From Heterocephalus glaber (lineage: Eukaryota; Chordata; Mammalia; Rodentia; Bathyergidae): a stretch of DNA of 64,000 nucleotides. Below are positions 35,460 through 48,234 of the stretch, in pieces. The stretch lies in the NCBI RefSeq assembly GCF_000247695.1, contig NW_004624752.1, positions 1,814,628-1,878,627 on the forward strand. Direction: 5' to 3'. The notes beneath the pieces were generated by a model. The model did not search any database, was not told the origin of the DNA, and was given only the letters and a program-made list of their open reading frames with translations. The position numbers and the translations under genes were made by a program. Numbering within the stretch: the stretch's first letter is position 1; each line of letters starts with the position of its first letter.

Positions 35460-35575
35460 TGTTACCCAAGCATCTTACATTATTCAGGTAACCTTGGGTG
35501 AGTCAATTAACCTCCCTGGGTTTCGATGTCTGATCTGGGAGATGAAGGGTCTATGAGATGAAGAGTGAGTGTGTG
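35460..35575 (+). mobile_element. MIR SINE core, sense
   Basis: The phrases 'gtaaccttgggtgagtcaattaacctccctggg' (parts) and 'gatctgggagatgaag' correspond to the core and 3' part of a MIR SINE. The tRNA-like head is not discernible. Confidence 0.7.
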
Positions 35576-35689
35576 TGAAGGTGTCCCAGCTCCTGCCCTG
35601 CCTTGGAGCTCCGAGGCTGTGTGCAGTTCACCAGGTTGTGCACACATCAAAGCCTCTTGGTGCTGGGGATGCAGGGGAGAACCCTAAAT

Positions 35690-36135
35690 TCACTGTTTCA
35701 AACAGAGACATGTTCTCCTAAGATTAATATGTGTTCTCAGGTTGAGAATAATTATTATCCTCAATGAACAAGAAAGCCACCTAAATTATAACAAATCCGA
35801 GCAAATCCCTTGATTATGAAGTACAGAATATAATTCAGACGAAGCTCTATATGGCTATAAAGTGCTCTGTCGTTAGGGTTTGGGAATAACAGGAGAGAAT
35901 TTTCGTCTTGGGCCCAATGTATCAGGGAGGGACGGTGTGCATCCTGGCATCACCTCGCTGGCCTGCTGAAGGAACTGAATGGAAGATATTTAATACTGAA
36001 CCCTAATAGGATTCCATGCTCATTATTCAAGAGCAGGCACGGGTTCTGGCCCACGGTAATTATTAAAATCATGTTTATGCCAAGTAATGCAATGAACATC
36101 ACCTATTTTTGACCTGACTGCACACAGAAGGTGGG
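35690..36135. promoter_or_regulatory. candidate conserved non-coding element
   Basis: About 440 bp of AT-rich non-repetitive DNA inside GC-rich surroundings. It includes 'gagaataattattatcctc', 'cgagcaaatccc', 'gacgaagctc' and a TAATTA core (36057-36062) before 'ttaaaatcatgtttatgcc'. Short retained CpGs ('tccgagc', 'agacgaag') in AT-rich DNA suggest purifying selection rather than neutral decay. There is no coding frame. Confidence 0.42.
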
Positions 36136-39100
36136 GGAGGGGGTGTTTTAGATCTTATCAATTGGATTTAGGATGTATTTGCATCCAGGCGGGAGCAGGA
36201 GGTCTGGCGTGGTGATTAGTGGCAGGGGCAGTGGATGACTGGCTGTCGGGCTGCTTTTACCACTCAGATCCGAGGGAACCAGCACCCACTGCCTGCCAGT
36301 GAAGTCTGGGGTACAGGGGCTAGGTGTGGGCTCCTGGGGCTGCAGGATGAGGTCCTGACTCCCTGGCCTGGGCCCAAATCTGCAGGCTTCTGCTGGCATT
36401 GAGGCAGCGCTGGCAGAAAGGTGGGCCTGATTTCACATGGTGCAAGTGCCTGGCCTGGGTGGAGGCAAAGGGAGCTGAGCTGGGCCACTGAAGAGCATAC
36501 GAGATCACAGGGAGCAGAGTGCACCTGCACGGGGACAGCACTCTGCAGCCCAGCCCTCGGATAAGGATCAGGTCCCTGGAGGGGAGGATCTGATGTCTGC
36601 ATTCTCACCCCATGCCTAACACCTTCTCTGGGAGCCCCACAGGGTGTCAGCCTGGAGAGGGGTGGCCACAGCTTGCTACACACGTGTCCCTGGCCATCCC
36701 CAATGCTGGTGACTGATGGTGCCAGGGGGCTGACCGTGCTGGCTGCAGGAGCTGCTGAGCCTGAGGTTCCAAGGGCAGCCATGCTCCCTGCTGTCTGAGT
36801 AGCCAGACTGCTTGCAGCTCCTTGTCAAGTCCGAGAGGAGGCCCCTTTGCTCCTGGCCTCCTTACCCACAACTATGGACCTGGACACTCCCAGGGGGCTA
36901 ACAGGAGCTCAGTCTCCTACAGAGTCTGTTGCTGGACAAGCCATTTTTGGTGCCCCCCTGCCATGCTCAAAGTGCACACCCTGGCACTTGGGTGAACCAT
37001 GAAGAAGGGTTTGATCTCTGCAGTGGGGAGGGTGTCTGGGCACTGAGGCTAGGGTCTGGACCACAGCAGGTGGGAGTCATGTGCAGAGGGAAGGAAGGAA
37101 CCAGGGTCTGGTGGATGCACAGAGGCCCAGTCGGACTCTTCTGCATCCTGGGCCTTGAGGAAGGTGGGGTTGACCACATACAGAGCAGCCCCAGACCCTG
37201 GGGGTGGCACTGATGCCCTGAGCAAGTTGTTCTCATTATTCAAGGCAGCTGTGTATCTGATAAGTGCAAATAGATTTCTTTCAGCAGAAAGGCTGTTTTT
37301 CCAGATTCCTTAAGCTTCATTCACTGTTGCCACAATTCCTTTGTCAAATGCTTTTGCAGGAAGGCTTTCCACAGCTCTGGGTGACCTGGGGCTAGTGGAG
37401 GAGGCATTGACAGAGGGAGTTGTGAAGGAGCCTGCTCTTTCTTGTTTGGAACAAAAGCCCAAAGTGGAAGACTCAAGGTGGGGAACCCAGGAAGCTAGAG
37501 TAGATCTGAATGGTGACTGGCTCAGCACCCTCTGGGAGGTGTCCAGATGCCACAACCCTGTCCATGTCTCAGGCCTTCCCCCCACCGCCATCTCATTGCA
37601 AAGCCTCAGGGCCAGGACACAAAGCTGGCATCACAGTCCCCTAAATAGTTGCTGAGGGTGTGTTGACTCCTAAGTTCACTCTTCAGCAGCTTCTTCCTTC
37701 CCCAAGGAAACTTAATGGGAAAAAAATATATAACAAAGCAAAAAAACCCCCAAAAAACCCCCAAAACCCCAATGCTAACTATAGAAATCAGATAAAAAGG
37801 AATATCGCAGAGCTTGTTCCTAATCAGTAAAAAGTTCAAAAATAGATAAATATTATACATTCTATCAAAAATTTAAAATTAATTACCATTTTAGTATCAT
37901 CGAAGTTGTCAACGAATTTGATTACTATTCTCAATTATAGACTTTGCAAATTATTCCCCCTTCCCAAAAGTACAAGTGACATTTCTAATTGCTGATCTAA
38001 GAATCTGTTTCCCAAAATAGACAGAGAAGACAAAAATAAGTGTGGTGGATAATGATAATTCATCACTCCGGGGTGGGCAAGCCCGCCCAGGCTGCAGGAC
38101 GCAGGAGCTGGTGGTTGGTGACTTCACCGGGCCACTCACCAGGAAAAGCCTCTCCCCCTAACCTCACCTCTTCCTGGAGAGGGGCCTCAGGCCAGCCCTA
38201 CCCACCCCAAGGGAGGGTACTCTGCTGGTTATGGAGAGCAGAGGGCAGAGGGACATGGCTCCCTGAGGTTGGCCTGGAAGCCAGCCCGGCACTTGCAGGT
38301 GGGTCTGTGTTAGTGTTAGAGGATTTTCTAAGCCAATGAACTTCAGCCCTGGTGTCTCAGTAGCGTGGCCAGGAAATGATGCCTACCCACCCTGGCTCTG
38401 GGCAGAAAGGGAAACTCCTCCTTCTGGTTTCCTTCTGGGCCCATTCCAGGAATGCTCCCCACCCCATGGAGAATGCCTCGACCTAGTCCTGACTCTCTCT
38501 ATGTGAGAAGGGTCTTCTTCATTCTGCACCCTGAACTCCACACCAGCTCCCCCCACCCTAGCACCCACGTGGTGGGCGATCCCCACAGAGACAAAGGGTG
38601 GGCTAGGGGAGGGAGATACCTGAGTCTGAATTCTGGGTCCTCCATGGCCCACCCAGTGGGCTCTGGCCTCCCAGTGGGAGGTGACCCACCTGCAACATGG
38701 TGATCCTGACAGGACCTTTTTCGCATGGGAGGTGGGATGGAGGGGGTTACATAGAAAGCACCGGAGTCAATGACCCCAGCACCAGCCCGGTGTGGCACAC
38801 CAAGAGCACTTCTAAAATGAGTGGAGGACATGTAGAGTACCCAGCTGAAGTGTGAGGGCACCAGTACATGACGGGGGCATGGCTTCCTGTCCTGCAGTCT
38901 CAGAGCTGAGAACCTGTATGACTTCCCCAGTCAGAGCTGGCAATCCACCAGGAAGGGCTGCAAGTCTGCTGTCTGATGTCACCGTCCATCCCAAGGCTCT
39001 ACTTCCTACCTTGCCTCTTCAGTTTACGCCATGATGGCAACAGCAGCTGCCTCCCTAGGTCCCACTGGTCAAAAGCATGGGATAGAAGGCCCTTTCCAGG

Positions 39101-39179
39101 TCTGGATTGGCCTGAGTTCCCTAGACTAAGTTCCTTCTGGCATAGTTGATCTTCTGAGCCAGGAACTAGCCATCAGACT
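36136..39179. other. unique GC-rich sequence, no gene recognised
   Basis: Many overlapping frames on both strands (largest 172 codons, minus, 36264-36782; Pro/Ser/Ala-rich, no domain). A small A/C low-complexity patch of AAAAAACCCCC units lies at 37738-37775. AT-rich 37690-38045 looks unique and may hold regulatory sequence. Confidence 0.4.
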
Positions 39180-39358
39180 GTAGGACAGAGCATCATGGGG
39201 AGAAGACTATGTGGGGGTGTGGGGTAGGGCATCATGGGAGGAGGGTGTGGGACTGTGGGGCAGAGCATCATGGGAGGAGGGTTTGGGACTGTAGGGCAGA
39301 GCATCATGGGAGGACGGTTGTGTGGGGTATAGGGCAGAGTACCATGGTAAGATGGGTG
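39180..39358. repeat. minisatellite, ~36-39-bp unit, about five copies
   Basis: The anchor 'catcatggg' recurs at 39191, 39230, 39266 and 39302, with a degenerate 'taccatggt' at 39340, giving spacings of 39, 36, 36 and 38. The unit also contains 'gggactgtggggcagag'. The 36-bp spacing keeps one reading frame across copies, which explains an apparent Ser-His-Asp-Ala-Leu-Pro peptide repeat on the minus strand. Confidence 0.9.
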
Positions 39359-40459
39359 ATAAAACCTGAATTTTGGGCTTCACAGCATCTGTGGTGAGCT
39401 GAGAATGCAGGAAGAAGCCAGCAAGTGGAGGTGGTAGACTCTGGACCAAAGAAGGCTGCCTGGCCTGGGTGTTTTCTGAGTAGAACCCTCTTTGCTAATC
39501 CCTAAATGTCCATGTCAATTCTATGTGTTTCAGCAGCCTAAGTAACAGAGTCTTGTAGCTGGAGACATGCTTACACTGGGCCCACCCTGCCTCAGTTCCC
39601 ACATTCCTGGCCACACTGCCAGGGAGCACATCTCTCTGCACATCAACTTTCCAAACTTACAAAGGGAGGGCTTGACGTGGCTCCAAACTATTGCATGACC
39701 TTGGTTTCCTAAACTTACAAATTTTCTTTTTCCATTATTGTGAGCTCTGCCCCTGGTGCCCAGCATATGTCTGAATCCTCAGTGCTGCTGAGGTGGGGGG
39801 CTGTGTGGCCACAGGCTCCTGGAACAGCGGGAACCAGCTCAGGGGATAGACAGTCCTGTGTGCCCAGGGGACACCTGTCTGCCCAGCAGGAGGGACTAGC
39901 AGGTTCTCAACAGCAATCCTACTGCCCAGTCCTGTCTTCCAGGAGGCAAGGTGGGAGACTGTTGGTGTGGTGAAGGTGGAGGCTGGGCTGTGCCAGGCTG
40001 AGACAGAGTTGTCACCAGTTCTTGCAGTGTGAGCTGCGCACTCTGGGAGTGGCTTTGAGTCCAGGCTGTGGATTTGGCAGAGATTCTGGCCCCGGGGATT
40101 TCGCCATGGCTGCTGCTGGTGGGTGCAGGGTGGAGAGGTCCTGGCAAGGCTGAGGGGTGTGGATGAGGGACCCCAAGGACTCGCTTTCCTTTTCTGCATG
40201 TAGCAGTGCTCTGCCCAGGTCACTGCGCTCCTGCATGGCACCAGGCATTGCTAACCAGCACAGAGGACCTACTGTGCTGTATGGTGGGTTGGTGGGGGTG
40301 GTCTCCAGTGAGGGCATGGCCTATGGGTGCAAGACAATGTAGCCAGGGCTCCTGGGTCTGCACCTGGGACCTCGCTGGCTGGTGGGGCTCCAACACAGAG
40401 TCACAGAATCGCAGAGTTGAGCCCATGGCCAGATAAGGACAGTGTGCCAGGCAACGAAC
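39359..40459. other. unique sequence, no gene recognised
   Basis: Frames up to 168 codons (minus, 39735-40241) overlap + strand frames. None is recognisable, and codon composition follows local GC content. Confidence 0.4.
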
Positions 40460-40660
40460 TGGCAGACAGTTCTGATTTTATTACTCAGCCTGGGTCGGCC
40501 ATTTCATTAAAAATTAGAATTCTTGCTTAATCATTTTTGTGGCTCTGACTCACATCTGATGAGAGATTTTCATGATCACCCATAAATTTAAATGCTTATT
40601 TAAGAAAAAAAAATCAGCGGTGGAAATTTATGTCAAATCATGTACATTTTTCCATCGCAG
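40460..40660. promoter_or_regulatory. candidate conserved non-coding element
   Basis: A sharply bounded AT-rich island: 'ctgattttattactcagcc', 'cattaaaaattagaattc', 'cttaatcatttttgtgg', 'gagattttcatgatcacc' and 'cataaatttaaatgc'. It is surrounded by GC-rich unique DNA and is not a repeat I know. It has multiple ATTA/TAAT cores. Confidence 0.42.
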
Positions 40661-42464
40661 CCTCCAGCTGCCCACACCCAAGAGAGCTCTGTCCTTCGAA
40701 GAGGCTCTGAGGCCCCGAGGGGAACAAAAGCCATGAAGTCTTCGATGGAAGCCTGGTTTCTGGGGTGCTGCCATCACCATGTTTCTGAGCAGCAGGCTGG
40801 GGAATGAGCGGAGGACACCGTGTCTCCCTGGCTTCCCAAAGTCAGTGCTGTCACAGTCCAGGGGGCCGGATCAAGAGGACCTGCAGGGTCTTCACTGAGT
40901 GTAGTGAGGGTGACATAGAGAGGTAGCTCAGAGTGGGGGTGGAAAGGATCATCATCTGCCCCCTTGTCCCCTTACGCTCCCATGCCAGCATCCTTCATGC
41001 CAGCCTGCATTCTCCACCGGGCTGTGCTACGGCTGCTGCTAGGTTGAAGAATGGGGTGACTGGGGTCCTCTCCCTCAGGAGACCCACCTGCTGGAGATGT
41101 TGGGAGAAGCCTGTTTCCCTCAGTGTCTTCAAGCCCCTGGTTGGGCTCAGTGACCACGCTCTGGGTATGATATGGGGACACCATGATGGCCCTGAGGAAA
41201 TCCACACCCTAGAACCTGGCTTCCAGCAGCAGCAAGATGTTTTCTTGGGTTGGTTTGTTTGCCTCTTTGTGTATTATTTTAATTTCTCTTCTGCCTGAAT
41301 CCTTTTTCTGTACCTGGGGTATTTTTGAGCTAAGACAAATAACTCATCCAATTTACCCAGGATGTGGCTTTAAAACTGAAAGTCCCAGGCCAAGCAGAGC
41401 AGTGAGCAGGTTGTCCTGAATGCAGGTGTGAAGCAGCAGTATTAGGAGTGGACACCTTCACACCATCTCTCAGGACACCTGCACTCCTGTCCCATCTGCA
41501 GACTGTTCTTCAAGGAGGACCTGACTCCAAAAGGCTGCCATCTTCCGGCCTAGTTAACAAGGCAAAGTCCCATCACATAAATGGGAACTTATGGGCTTGG
41601 TGACAGCAGAAGACAGCAAACAAGGACCAGAAAATCATGGCACCAGGAGTCCTGTTGGCTTCTGGAAGAGACTGCTGGCATTTGAAATGGGCTATAGGTC
41701 CCAGGAGGACCTGGGTGGTGCTGGTGTCAGCAGGCGACATGGGTATCTGCTGGGCCAAGCTCTTCCTCCCCATAGGACCCCTGTGGAGCGCCACCCTCTG
41801 CCTCTGCATTTTTTGTCTTCTCTCCCTGTCCCTCTCTACCATCCTCAGTGCAGAGTAGGTGCTCAGCACAGGTGCCCTGGTTCAGGGACTCACTGCCATG
41901 GGGCAGGCATGGGATTCGCCTTTTCTCTGCTGTCCCTGGGCTCCGCAGGCCTGAGGCTGCTGTCTTGTGTCACAGCAGCTGCAGCAAGGCAGCAGCGAGG
42001 TGATGTTCTGTGTGCGTGAGTGTCACCACCTCCTAGAGGGAGCGTGCAGCACACCTGGATGGTCATTCACGAGCCACCAGGGTGTCTGCTCAGCAGCCCA
42101 GCAGCACACAGCCCAGTCCTCCTGGATGCCCTCGGCAGCAGCAGGAAAACGCCCGGGTGTGCAGGGGTGAGCTGGCTTAGGACGCAGGCTGCACCCCAGT
42201 GAACTAGGAGGTGGTGAGAGGACACAGAACAGTGCAGGAAGCTCCGGGCGCCGGGGCCCTCCAGAAGCAGGACCCACCAGCCACTTCCGGCCTCACTGGG
42301 ACGATGCCGGTGAGGTCGCCTATCCGGCCCATCTCAGAGCCTGTGCCCCAGAGCCACCCAGGGCTGTGTCCGGGCACCTGGCTGACTTCTGGCCCTGGAG
42401 AAGAGTGGCTTCCACCCCGGTGCTGATGCAACCTGATCATGTCGCTGATACAGGGCGAGTTTGC
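40661..42464. other. unique sequence, no gene recognised
   Basis: Overlapping incidental frames up to 142 codons on both strands, with no recognisable domain or confident repeat. Confidence 0.4.
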
Positions 42465-42715
42465 CTCAGAAGCAGGGCCGGCAATTTTTCATTAAGTAAC
42501 ATAATTTGTTGCATTGGTATGCAGGGACAAATGGTTCTGCCCGCTGAAAGCAAGAAAAAAAAAGTAATATAGTGTTGTTATTCATGGGCTGGTGCCACGC
42601 ATGGAGAATATTCCTCATTTTGACTTAAATGTATCTCTGCCCACTCAAAGCAAATGCAATTTTCCTTTTTATGACTGCAGGTTATTTACATGGGGAAAGT
42701 TTAAATAAGGCCTGA
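42465..42715. promoter_or_regulatory. candidate conserved non-coding element
   Basis: AT-rich island with 'caatttttcattaagtaac', 'aatttgttgcattggtatgc', 'attcctcattttgactt', 'caaagcaaatgcaattttcc' and 'tttatgactgcagg'. The gcaaatgcaa stretch resembles an octamer/POU site. It is distinct in composition from both flanks and shows no repeat identity. Confidence 0.42.
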
Positions 42716-42837
42716 GCTTCCATGGCAGCACTCCGGCCACACCTGGAGGACAGATCCAGCCTCACGTGGTCCAGGGGGCCAGGGGGACCCTGATGGGTCG
42801 GGCTGTCTCCTCCTATGGAGTGTGGCATGGGGACTGC

Positions 42838-42906
42838 CCCTTCTTCCTTCCTCCCTTGTCTCCTTCCCTCCCTCCTTCCTTCCCTCCTTCCTTCCCTCCT
42901 TTCTCC
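42838..42906. repeat. (CTTCC)n-type pyrimidine tract
   Basis: Nearly 70 bases of CCTT/CTTCC units on the + strand. The mirror-symmetric pyrimidine run gives Ser/Pro- or Arg/Glu-repeat frames on the two strands. Confidence 0.93.
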
Positions 42907-43356
42907 CGGCATCACTGCCTGCCTCTTCAGTGTCCTAGTTTCTGCAGATATCAGGAGACACAAGGTCCTGCTGAGAGGCCAGGGGTGGTGTTGGAAACAG
43001 ACACAGTCACAGATGGCTTCTGTTCTTAGCTGAGTCCCTGTGCTTCCCCTTCCCATCACTTGGGGTGCTAGGCACAGGTCTAGGCCCTGAGGCAGCGCCT
43101 GCCTTTCTCCTCAGCCTTGGCAGAGGCACCATCCCTGCACCCAGGGGCCAGGTAGAGAGGGATGTGAGCCTGGGCCCCCTCCTTTAGGGCCAGAGACCTG
43201 GCACTGAGGGCAGGGCAAGCTCAGTGCGTCCCTGACCTATAGGACTGGCAATGCTCACACCTGACCATGGTTATGAGAACTCAGGAGAGCGCCAAAGGTC
43301 AGTGGTCAAGGTTCATTTCCCTGTAGGCCCACAGTGTCTACATGGGCCATGAACAG

Positions 43357-43472
43357 GGGTCAGGAAACAGGCTCAGGGCTCAGGACTGAGAGCTCAGACT
43401 CAGGATCAGCATTTAGGACTCAGTCTTTGGACCCAGGATTCAGGCTCGACCTCAGGACTCGGCTCAGGGTCC
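43357..43472. repeat. degenerate short-unit repeat (GGCTCAGGACTCA-like)
   Basis: Repeated variants of caggctcagg, caggactgag, actcaggat and aggactcag occur throughout ~115 bases. They indicate a decayed tandem array with a basic unit of about 6-8 bases. Confidence 0.7.
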
Positions 43473-43810
43473 TTTCCCTCGTGGTATCCAAGGCTGACCC
43501 TGACACCCCTCCCCTTGGGTCTCTCTTGTGGCTCTCCATCTGTGGGGGCTGCACGATGTGGCAAATGGGAGCAGGGTGGCTTTGGAGTCCAAGGACCTGT
43601 GGTCGACTGGGCTGGCCAGCAGCCCGAGGTGTGGAAGGAACAGGATAGATAGACCCCTGCGGGGGTGCTTCAAGGTGGTTCTGCAAGCAGAGACAGCATT
43701 CACAGGGCTGGGGTGAGAGCCAGGACTTGACACACTGCGACGAATTCAGCAAGTTTCCTGAGCAGACGCTGCAGAGCCTCGGATGGGCTTTCTCAGAAGC
43801 CGAGAAGCAG

Positions 43811-43855
43811 AGCTTGGGGGGGGGGGTGGCTTGGGGGGGGGGTCCGTGGGGGCAG
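43811..43855 (+). repeat. G-run cluster with G-quadruplex potential
   Basis: Runs of 11 G (43816-43826), 10 G (43833-43842) and 5 G (43848-43852), plus short G doublets, lie within ~40 bases. The spacing satisfies the usual four-tract G-quadruplex pattern on the + strand. Long homopolymers are also prone to sequencing error. Confidence 0.85.
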
Positions 43856-46800
43856 TGACAGCTCTGACTGGGTGGGCTGCCTGGCTCTCTCTTGTTCAGC
43901 TCTGGCACCAAGGTGGCGGCCTGGTGCTATGGTCCTGAGGAGCAGCAGTGGGGGGCCTGGGGAGAGTCAGCTGCGGGCCGGTGGATAGCAATGTCTGGGG
44001 AGGAGAGGCTTGCCCCATCTGTTCCTGGTGTGGGCAGCATGAGCTGTGGCTTGGAGGAGCAGCACCATGTGAGGATGGAAGGGAACCATGCGTAGCACGG
44101 GCCAGCACCATGTGTGTCCTGAAAGCATCCTGTGGAAACTGAGCGCAAAAGAAAACCCCTGGACACACAGGTTGTGGAGGGGACACTGCCCTGATCCCAC
44201 CAGGGGCGCCTGTGCTTTCTGGAGACCTCAACAACATGTTAGCCTCAGGGCCCCTGTAAAATGCCACGGTAAAGGGCGGCTAGCGTGCGCTTGAGCCTCT
44301 AAGCAGCGGGGTGGGAGGGTGAGGGTGTGACACTCCACATCCTATCTGTCTCATTCTTAAAAGTCACTTTCCAGAAGAGCCATGCAGTGGATTCATGCAC
44401 TTCCTGTGATCATGCTGATAAAGATCTGCAGGCGTCAGGCCACAAGGATGGGTGACCACAGGGATCCCTCACGTGATCGGCTCAATGGATCATTTGTTCT
44501 TCAGAGACTGTAGACTTCGTGAGACCTTGCAAGTCATCTCGCATTCCTGCAGGACCTCAAAGACAGGAAGAGACACTTTTAGCCTATTAGGTGAACGTGA
44601 CACCCAGACTGGGGTGCATGAATGGCAGGTGCGTCCCCTGGTCTGGGACGTCTGCTTTCTTCCTCATGGACTAGAAAGGCATGCAACCAGGACTGGGGGG
44701 GGCCCGAATGACACCCTGGACTGGAGTGGCTGTTTCTAAGTCTGGTATAAAGCTGTGTGTTCTAAGGAATGGGTGGGCCAAGGGGCCGTGGATTACTGTC
44801 AGTGTGTTGGTGTGGAGGGGACATGGAGAACCACGGATCCTGCTGCCCAGCCTGCTGCCCTCACAGGGTGTCCCTCTGCTGTTGGTGCTACAGCTCTTGG
44901 ATGCTCCAAGGCCAGGAAGTGTGTGTTCTGCTCCCCACTGCTGGGGCCAGACCACGTCCCCCACAGAAGCCTTCAGAAGGTGGCTGGACTTGGAGATTGG
45001 GCTCCCACCATGGGAACCGAGGTAAATGAGGTCATAGGATGGGGTCCGCTACACTGGGAGCTTACAAGAAGGGTTAGGACACAGACACACAGAGGGCTGA
45101 CGTGGGGAGAAGACACACTCATGGGAGACCAGCCCTGGGGCGCCTTGGTCTGGAACATGCAGTTTCCAGAAGAACTCTGCCACCACTGTCCGCCCAGCAG
45201 GGACGGTGGGCTCAGCCTCACTCCTGCATGGTGGGTGATGATTCTGATGGCCGGCATGGTGACCGACAAGGAGGCTCTGCTGCCCGCTGGGATCCAGTGT
45301 CCCGGAAGCGTCTAGTCTGCTCAGAGCTGTCCAATGTGCTGGGGACACAGCTGGGAGGAAAGGGTTAGGGAGGCTCACTCTGTGGCATATGTGAGCATGG
45401 GGGAAAGAGGGGTGCAGGGGAGGTGCAGTCTGCAGGAATGGGTGAGATTAGTCGCTCCCTGTGAATTAGCAAATCTGGTGAATGACATGGTCTCAGAGCC
45501 CCGTCACAGGGCATTTGGGATTTTTCCTGTCTGTTCACACAAGTCTCTCACCAAATAGGAATTGAGAGCTTGGGGTGAGCCAGTCCATGGAGAATTTCCA
45601 TGGGAGCCTCCTGCAGCAGGGGCAGCTCTGCCCTTGTCCCCATTCTCCAGGGGAACATTCTGTCCACCTCTGCCATTCTGGCCAGCTGGACTGGCTGGAC
45701 CTTCGCTGGGACCCCAAAGCTCAGTGCTCGGACTGCCTGCAGAGCTGGCATTCTAGCAGCTTCCTGTCCTGCTGGGTTGTCTACAACCCAGGCTGTAGAA
45801 GGAGACAAGTGTCACATACAGAGGGTCTCGAATCCTGTGGGCAGCCAGAGAGGCAGCCAGGTGGGGGCTGGGGCAATAGGGAAGGAGAAGGATTACCACT
45901 GCAGCATCTCAGGGCTGAGGCAAGGGCTTGGCGCTACCAGCACAGCTTGGTGTGTTCACCATGAGGCTGGGCCCAGAGCCCCATCCCTCTCAGGAGGACG
46001 CGTGTGCCCAGGACACTGACTTCGTGGCCCCAGGAAGACCCTGGCTGAGGACTGATAGCGTCTGCGGCTGACAGCAGTGTCCTCCCCTACACTAGACTCT
46101 GGACTCTGCACTGAGGACTCTTCTTGCCCCTTCTGCAGTTTGGCTCTGGGGTCTGTCTCTGAGACCTGAACCTCAGTTGAGGAATGTGCATTTCCTCAGT
46201 GCCAATCCCAGTTTGCACCACTACAGGGCTCAGGGGCCTTGTCTCTCTGGTCATCTTCTGTCCAGCGTATGTGGCCTCTAGAATAGAAGTCACCCTTGCG
46301 GCCATAGAGGGACTGCATAAAGCAGGACAGCACTGGGGATTCAATGGGTGTCCTGGGGGGTAGCCTCCCATGGCTCTTGAATGGGACCCTATACCACCCT
46401 GTTCCTGAAGTCCTGCTGCTGCTTCCATCCCTCCCCTCCACCAATGATGTGGGCACGTGACAGTGTGGCCATGTGACAGCCTGCCCATGTTTCCTCCTCC
46501 TCTCTGTGTCCTGTCTCATCCACCCTTTTCTTCTCGTCTTCCACACAAGACCACCCAAGATCTGCACAGGAAGCATCATGGTGCCTAAATCCCACTGGAG
46601 GAGTCAAAACCAAAGGCAGATGAGGTTAGATGCAGCCCTGGATCCTGTACTTTAGGGTTGGTGTGTGCCCGAGGCTCCCACGGGACAGGGTGACCTTTAT
46701 TTGTGGGTTTCCTAAGGTTTCGACGTAGCTGTCCTTGCTCTGCCTGGTTTCTCCATTCTTCTACCATGGCTTCCTATTGTTCACTTGTCCTTGCTCCTCC

Positions 46801-48234
46801 ACCTGATTTATTCCAAGAAGCCCAAGGACAGAGGTGACCATCAGTCCTGTGATCCTTTCTGTGCTCCCTAGACCCGCCCTTGATGGTCCTTAGTCTGGCC
46901 AGATTGATTCTGTCTACCAGCTGTGAGACCCTCAAGTTCCTGGACTTGACTGAGGCAAGGTAGTCTCCACTTTCAAGTTCACCCAGTCCTCTGCCTTGGG
47001 GTTTTCTCCTCTTGACCTCACAACTCCAGTCTTTCTGTGCACCCATGAACAGGTGGTCCCAAGGCGCCCTGTGGGGCCAGGATAGAGCAGGGGCAGACAG
47101 GGCACCCAGGGGACCAATGGAGGGGTCAACGCTACTTTTTCTATAAATACATCTTGGGAGGCTGTGGGTTGGCCTGGCGTAGCTACCTCAGTAAGCCCAA
47201 GTGCAAAAGGAACCCATCTTGATTGAACAGTGCCTGTCACAGACCATGTACATCTGCGACTCTCTGCAAGGTCAGAATTTTCTGATTGAGGATACATTCA
47301 TGAGCTGATCAGTTTCTTCAGCCTTAACAGACTGAGTATTGAAGGGCACTTGGTAGCCAGTGCAGGCTCTTTTATTCCCATCTTAGCGACTAATGTCTGT
47401 AACTCATCACACTCCTCACAAGGGTGGACAGAGGGTTCACAGTGGCGTAGGCTTCCAAGAGGAAGAACTGATGCCCAGAACAAAGCCAGGCCATGGTCCC
47501 ACTGTGGCCACAGGGACTGCGACAGCAGAGCTGGACCTGTCGCCATGCCTGAGGGACTCCTGACCCATGTCCCACCAGAATGCCACGTTCCAGGAGAGCA
47601 CCCAGGCCGGGGATGTGAGGGAGCCAGCAAAGCTTCAGAGGCTGGTGTGACTGCCCAGGGCTCTACCATCGAGGCCAGCACCGGAAGGAGGGTAGTGTGC
47701 TGTGTCAGCCCTGCCAGCACCTACCCAAAAGACATACCCATGTGCCCCTGATATACCACGGTGCATGGGGGAAGCCACTCCCCACGCCCAGAGGACACCC
47801 CTTCCTGGCCCCCAGGAAGCAGTGAGAAGGTCAGGGTCAGCACTGGCAGGGCAGGATGGTCATGAGCCTGACAGCCCCCTTGGCCCCTCATCCCATCTGC
47901 ACCACCCTTTCCAGGCAAGGAATGATGGGCCTGGATCGACCTGTTCCCTCTTAGTTCTAATGCTCCTGGTGTCTCTTATTTTATTGTGGGGCAAAATTAG
48001 ATGAGAATAAAGCTCCCTCTGTATGACAGTCACTTCTGAAGGAAAAGGCAAATTAAATTATTCCTAGGAGGCTCTGTATCCTTTCATGTAAGAAGAAATA
48101 AAATTTGTACAGAGCAGTTCCTCCCTGAGACCAGACTCGCATGCTGAGGAGGAAGGGGCCTTCACTCATTCGGGGAGGACCTCCACAGCATGTGTGACAC
48201 TGTTTCCTACACGCTGGGGCTACAGTATGTGGGT
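43856..48234. other. unique GC-rich sequence, no gene recognised
   Basis: It contains long incidental frames, for example 186 codons + (44755-45315), 140 codons + (45600-46019), 133 codons - (46087-46488) and 140 codons - (47298-47720). Each overlaps opposing frames and lacks recognisable domains. Parts of 45.5-47.7 kb have a retroelement-like flavour, but no family landmark could be pinned down. Confidence 0.35.

Noticed and set aside
39180..39358. CRISPR-like array
   Set aside because: The units abut without unique spacers and the context is mammalian. It is a minisatellite.
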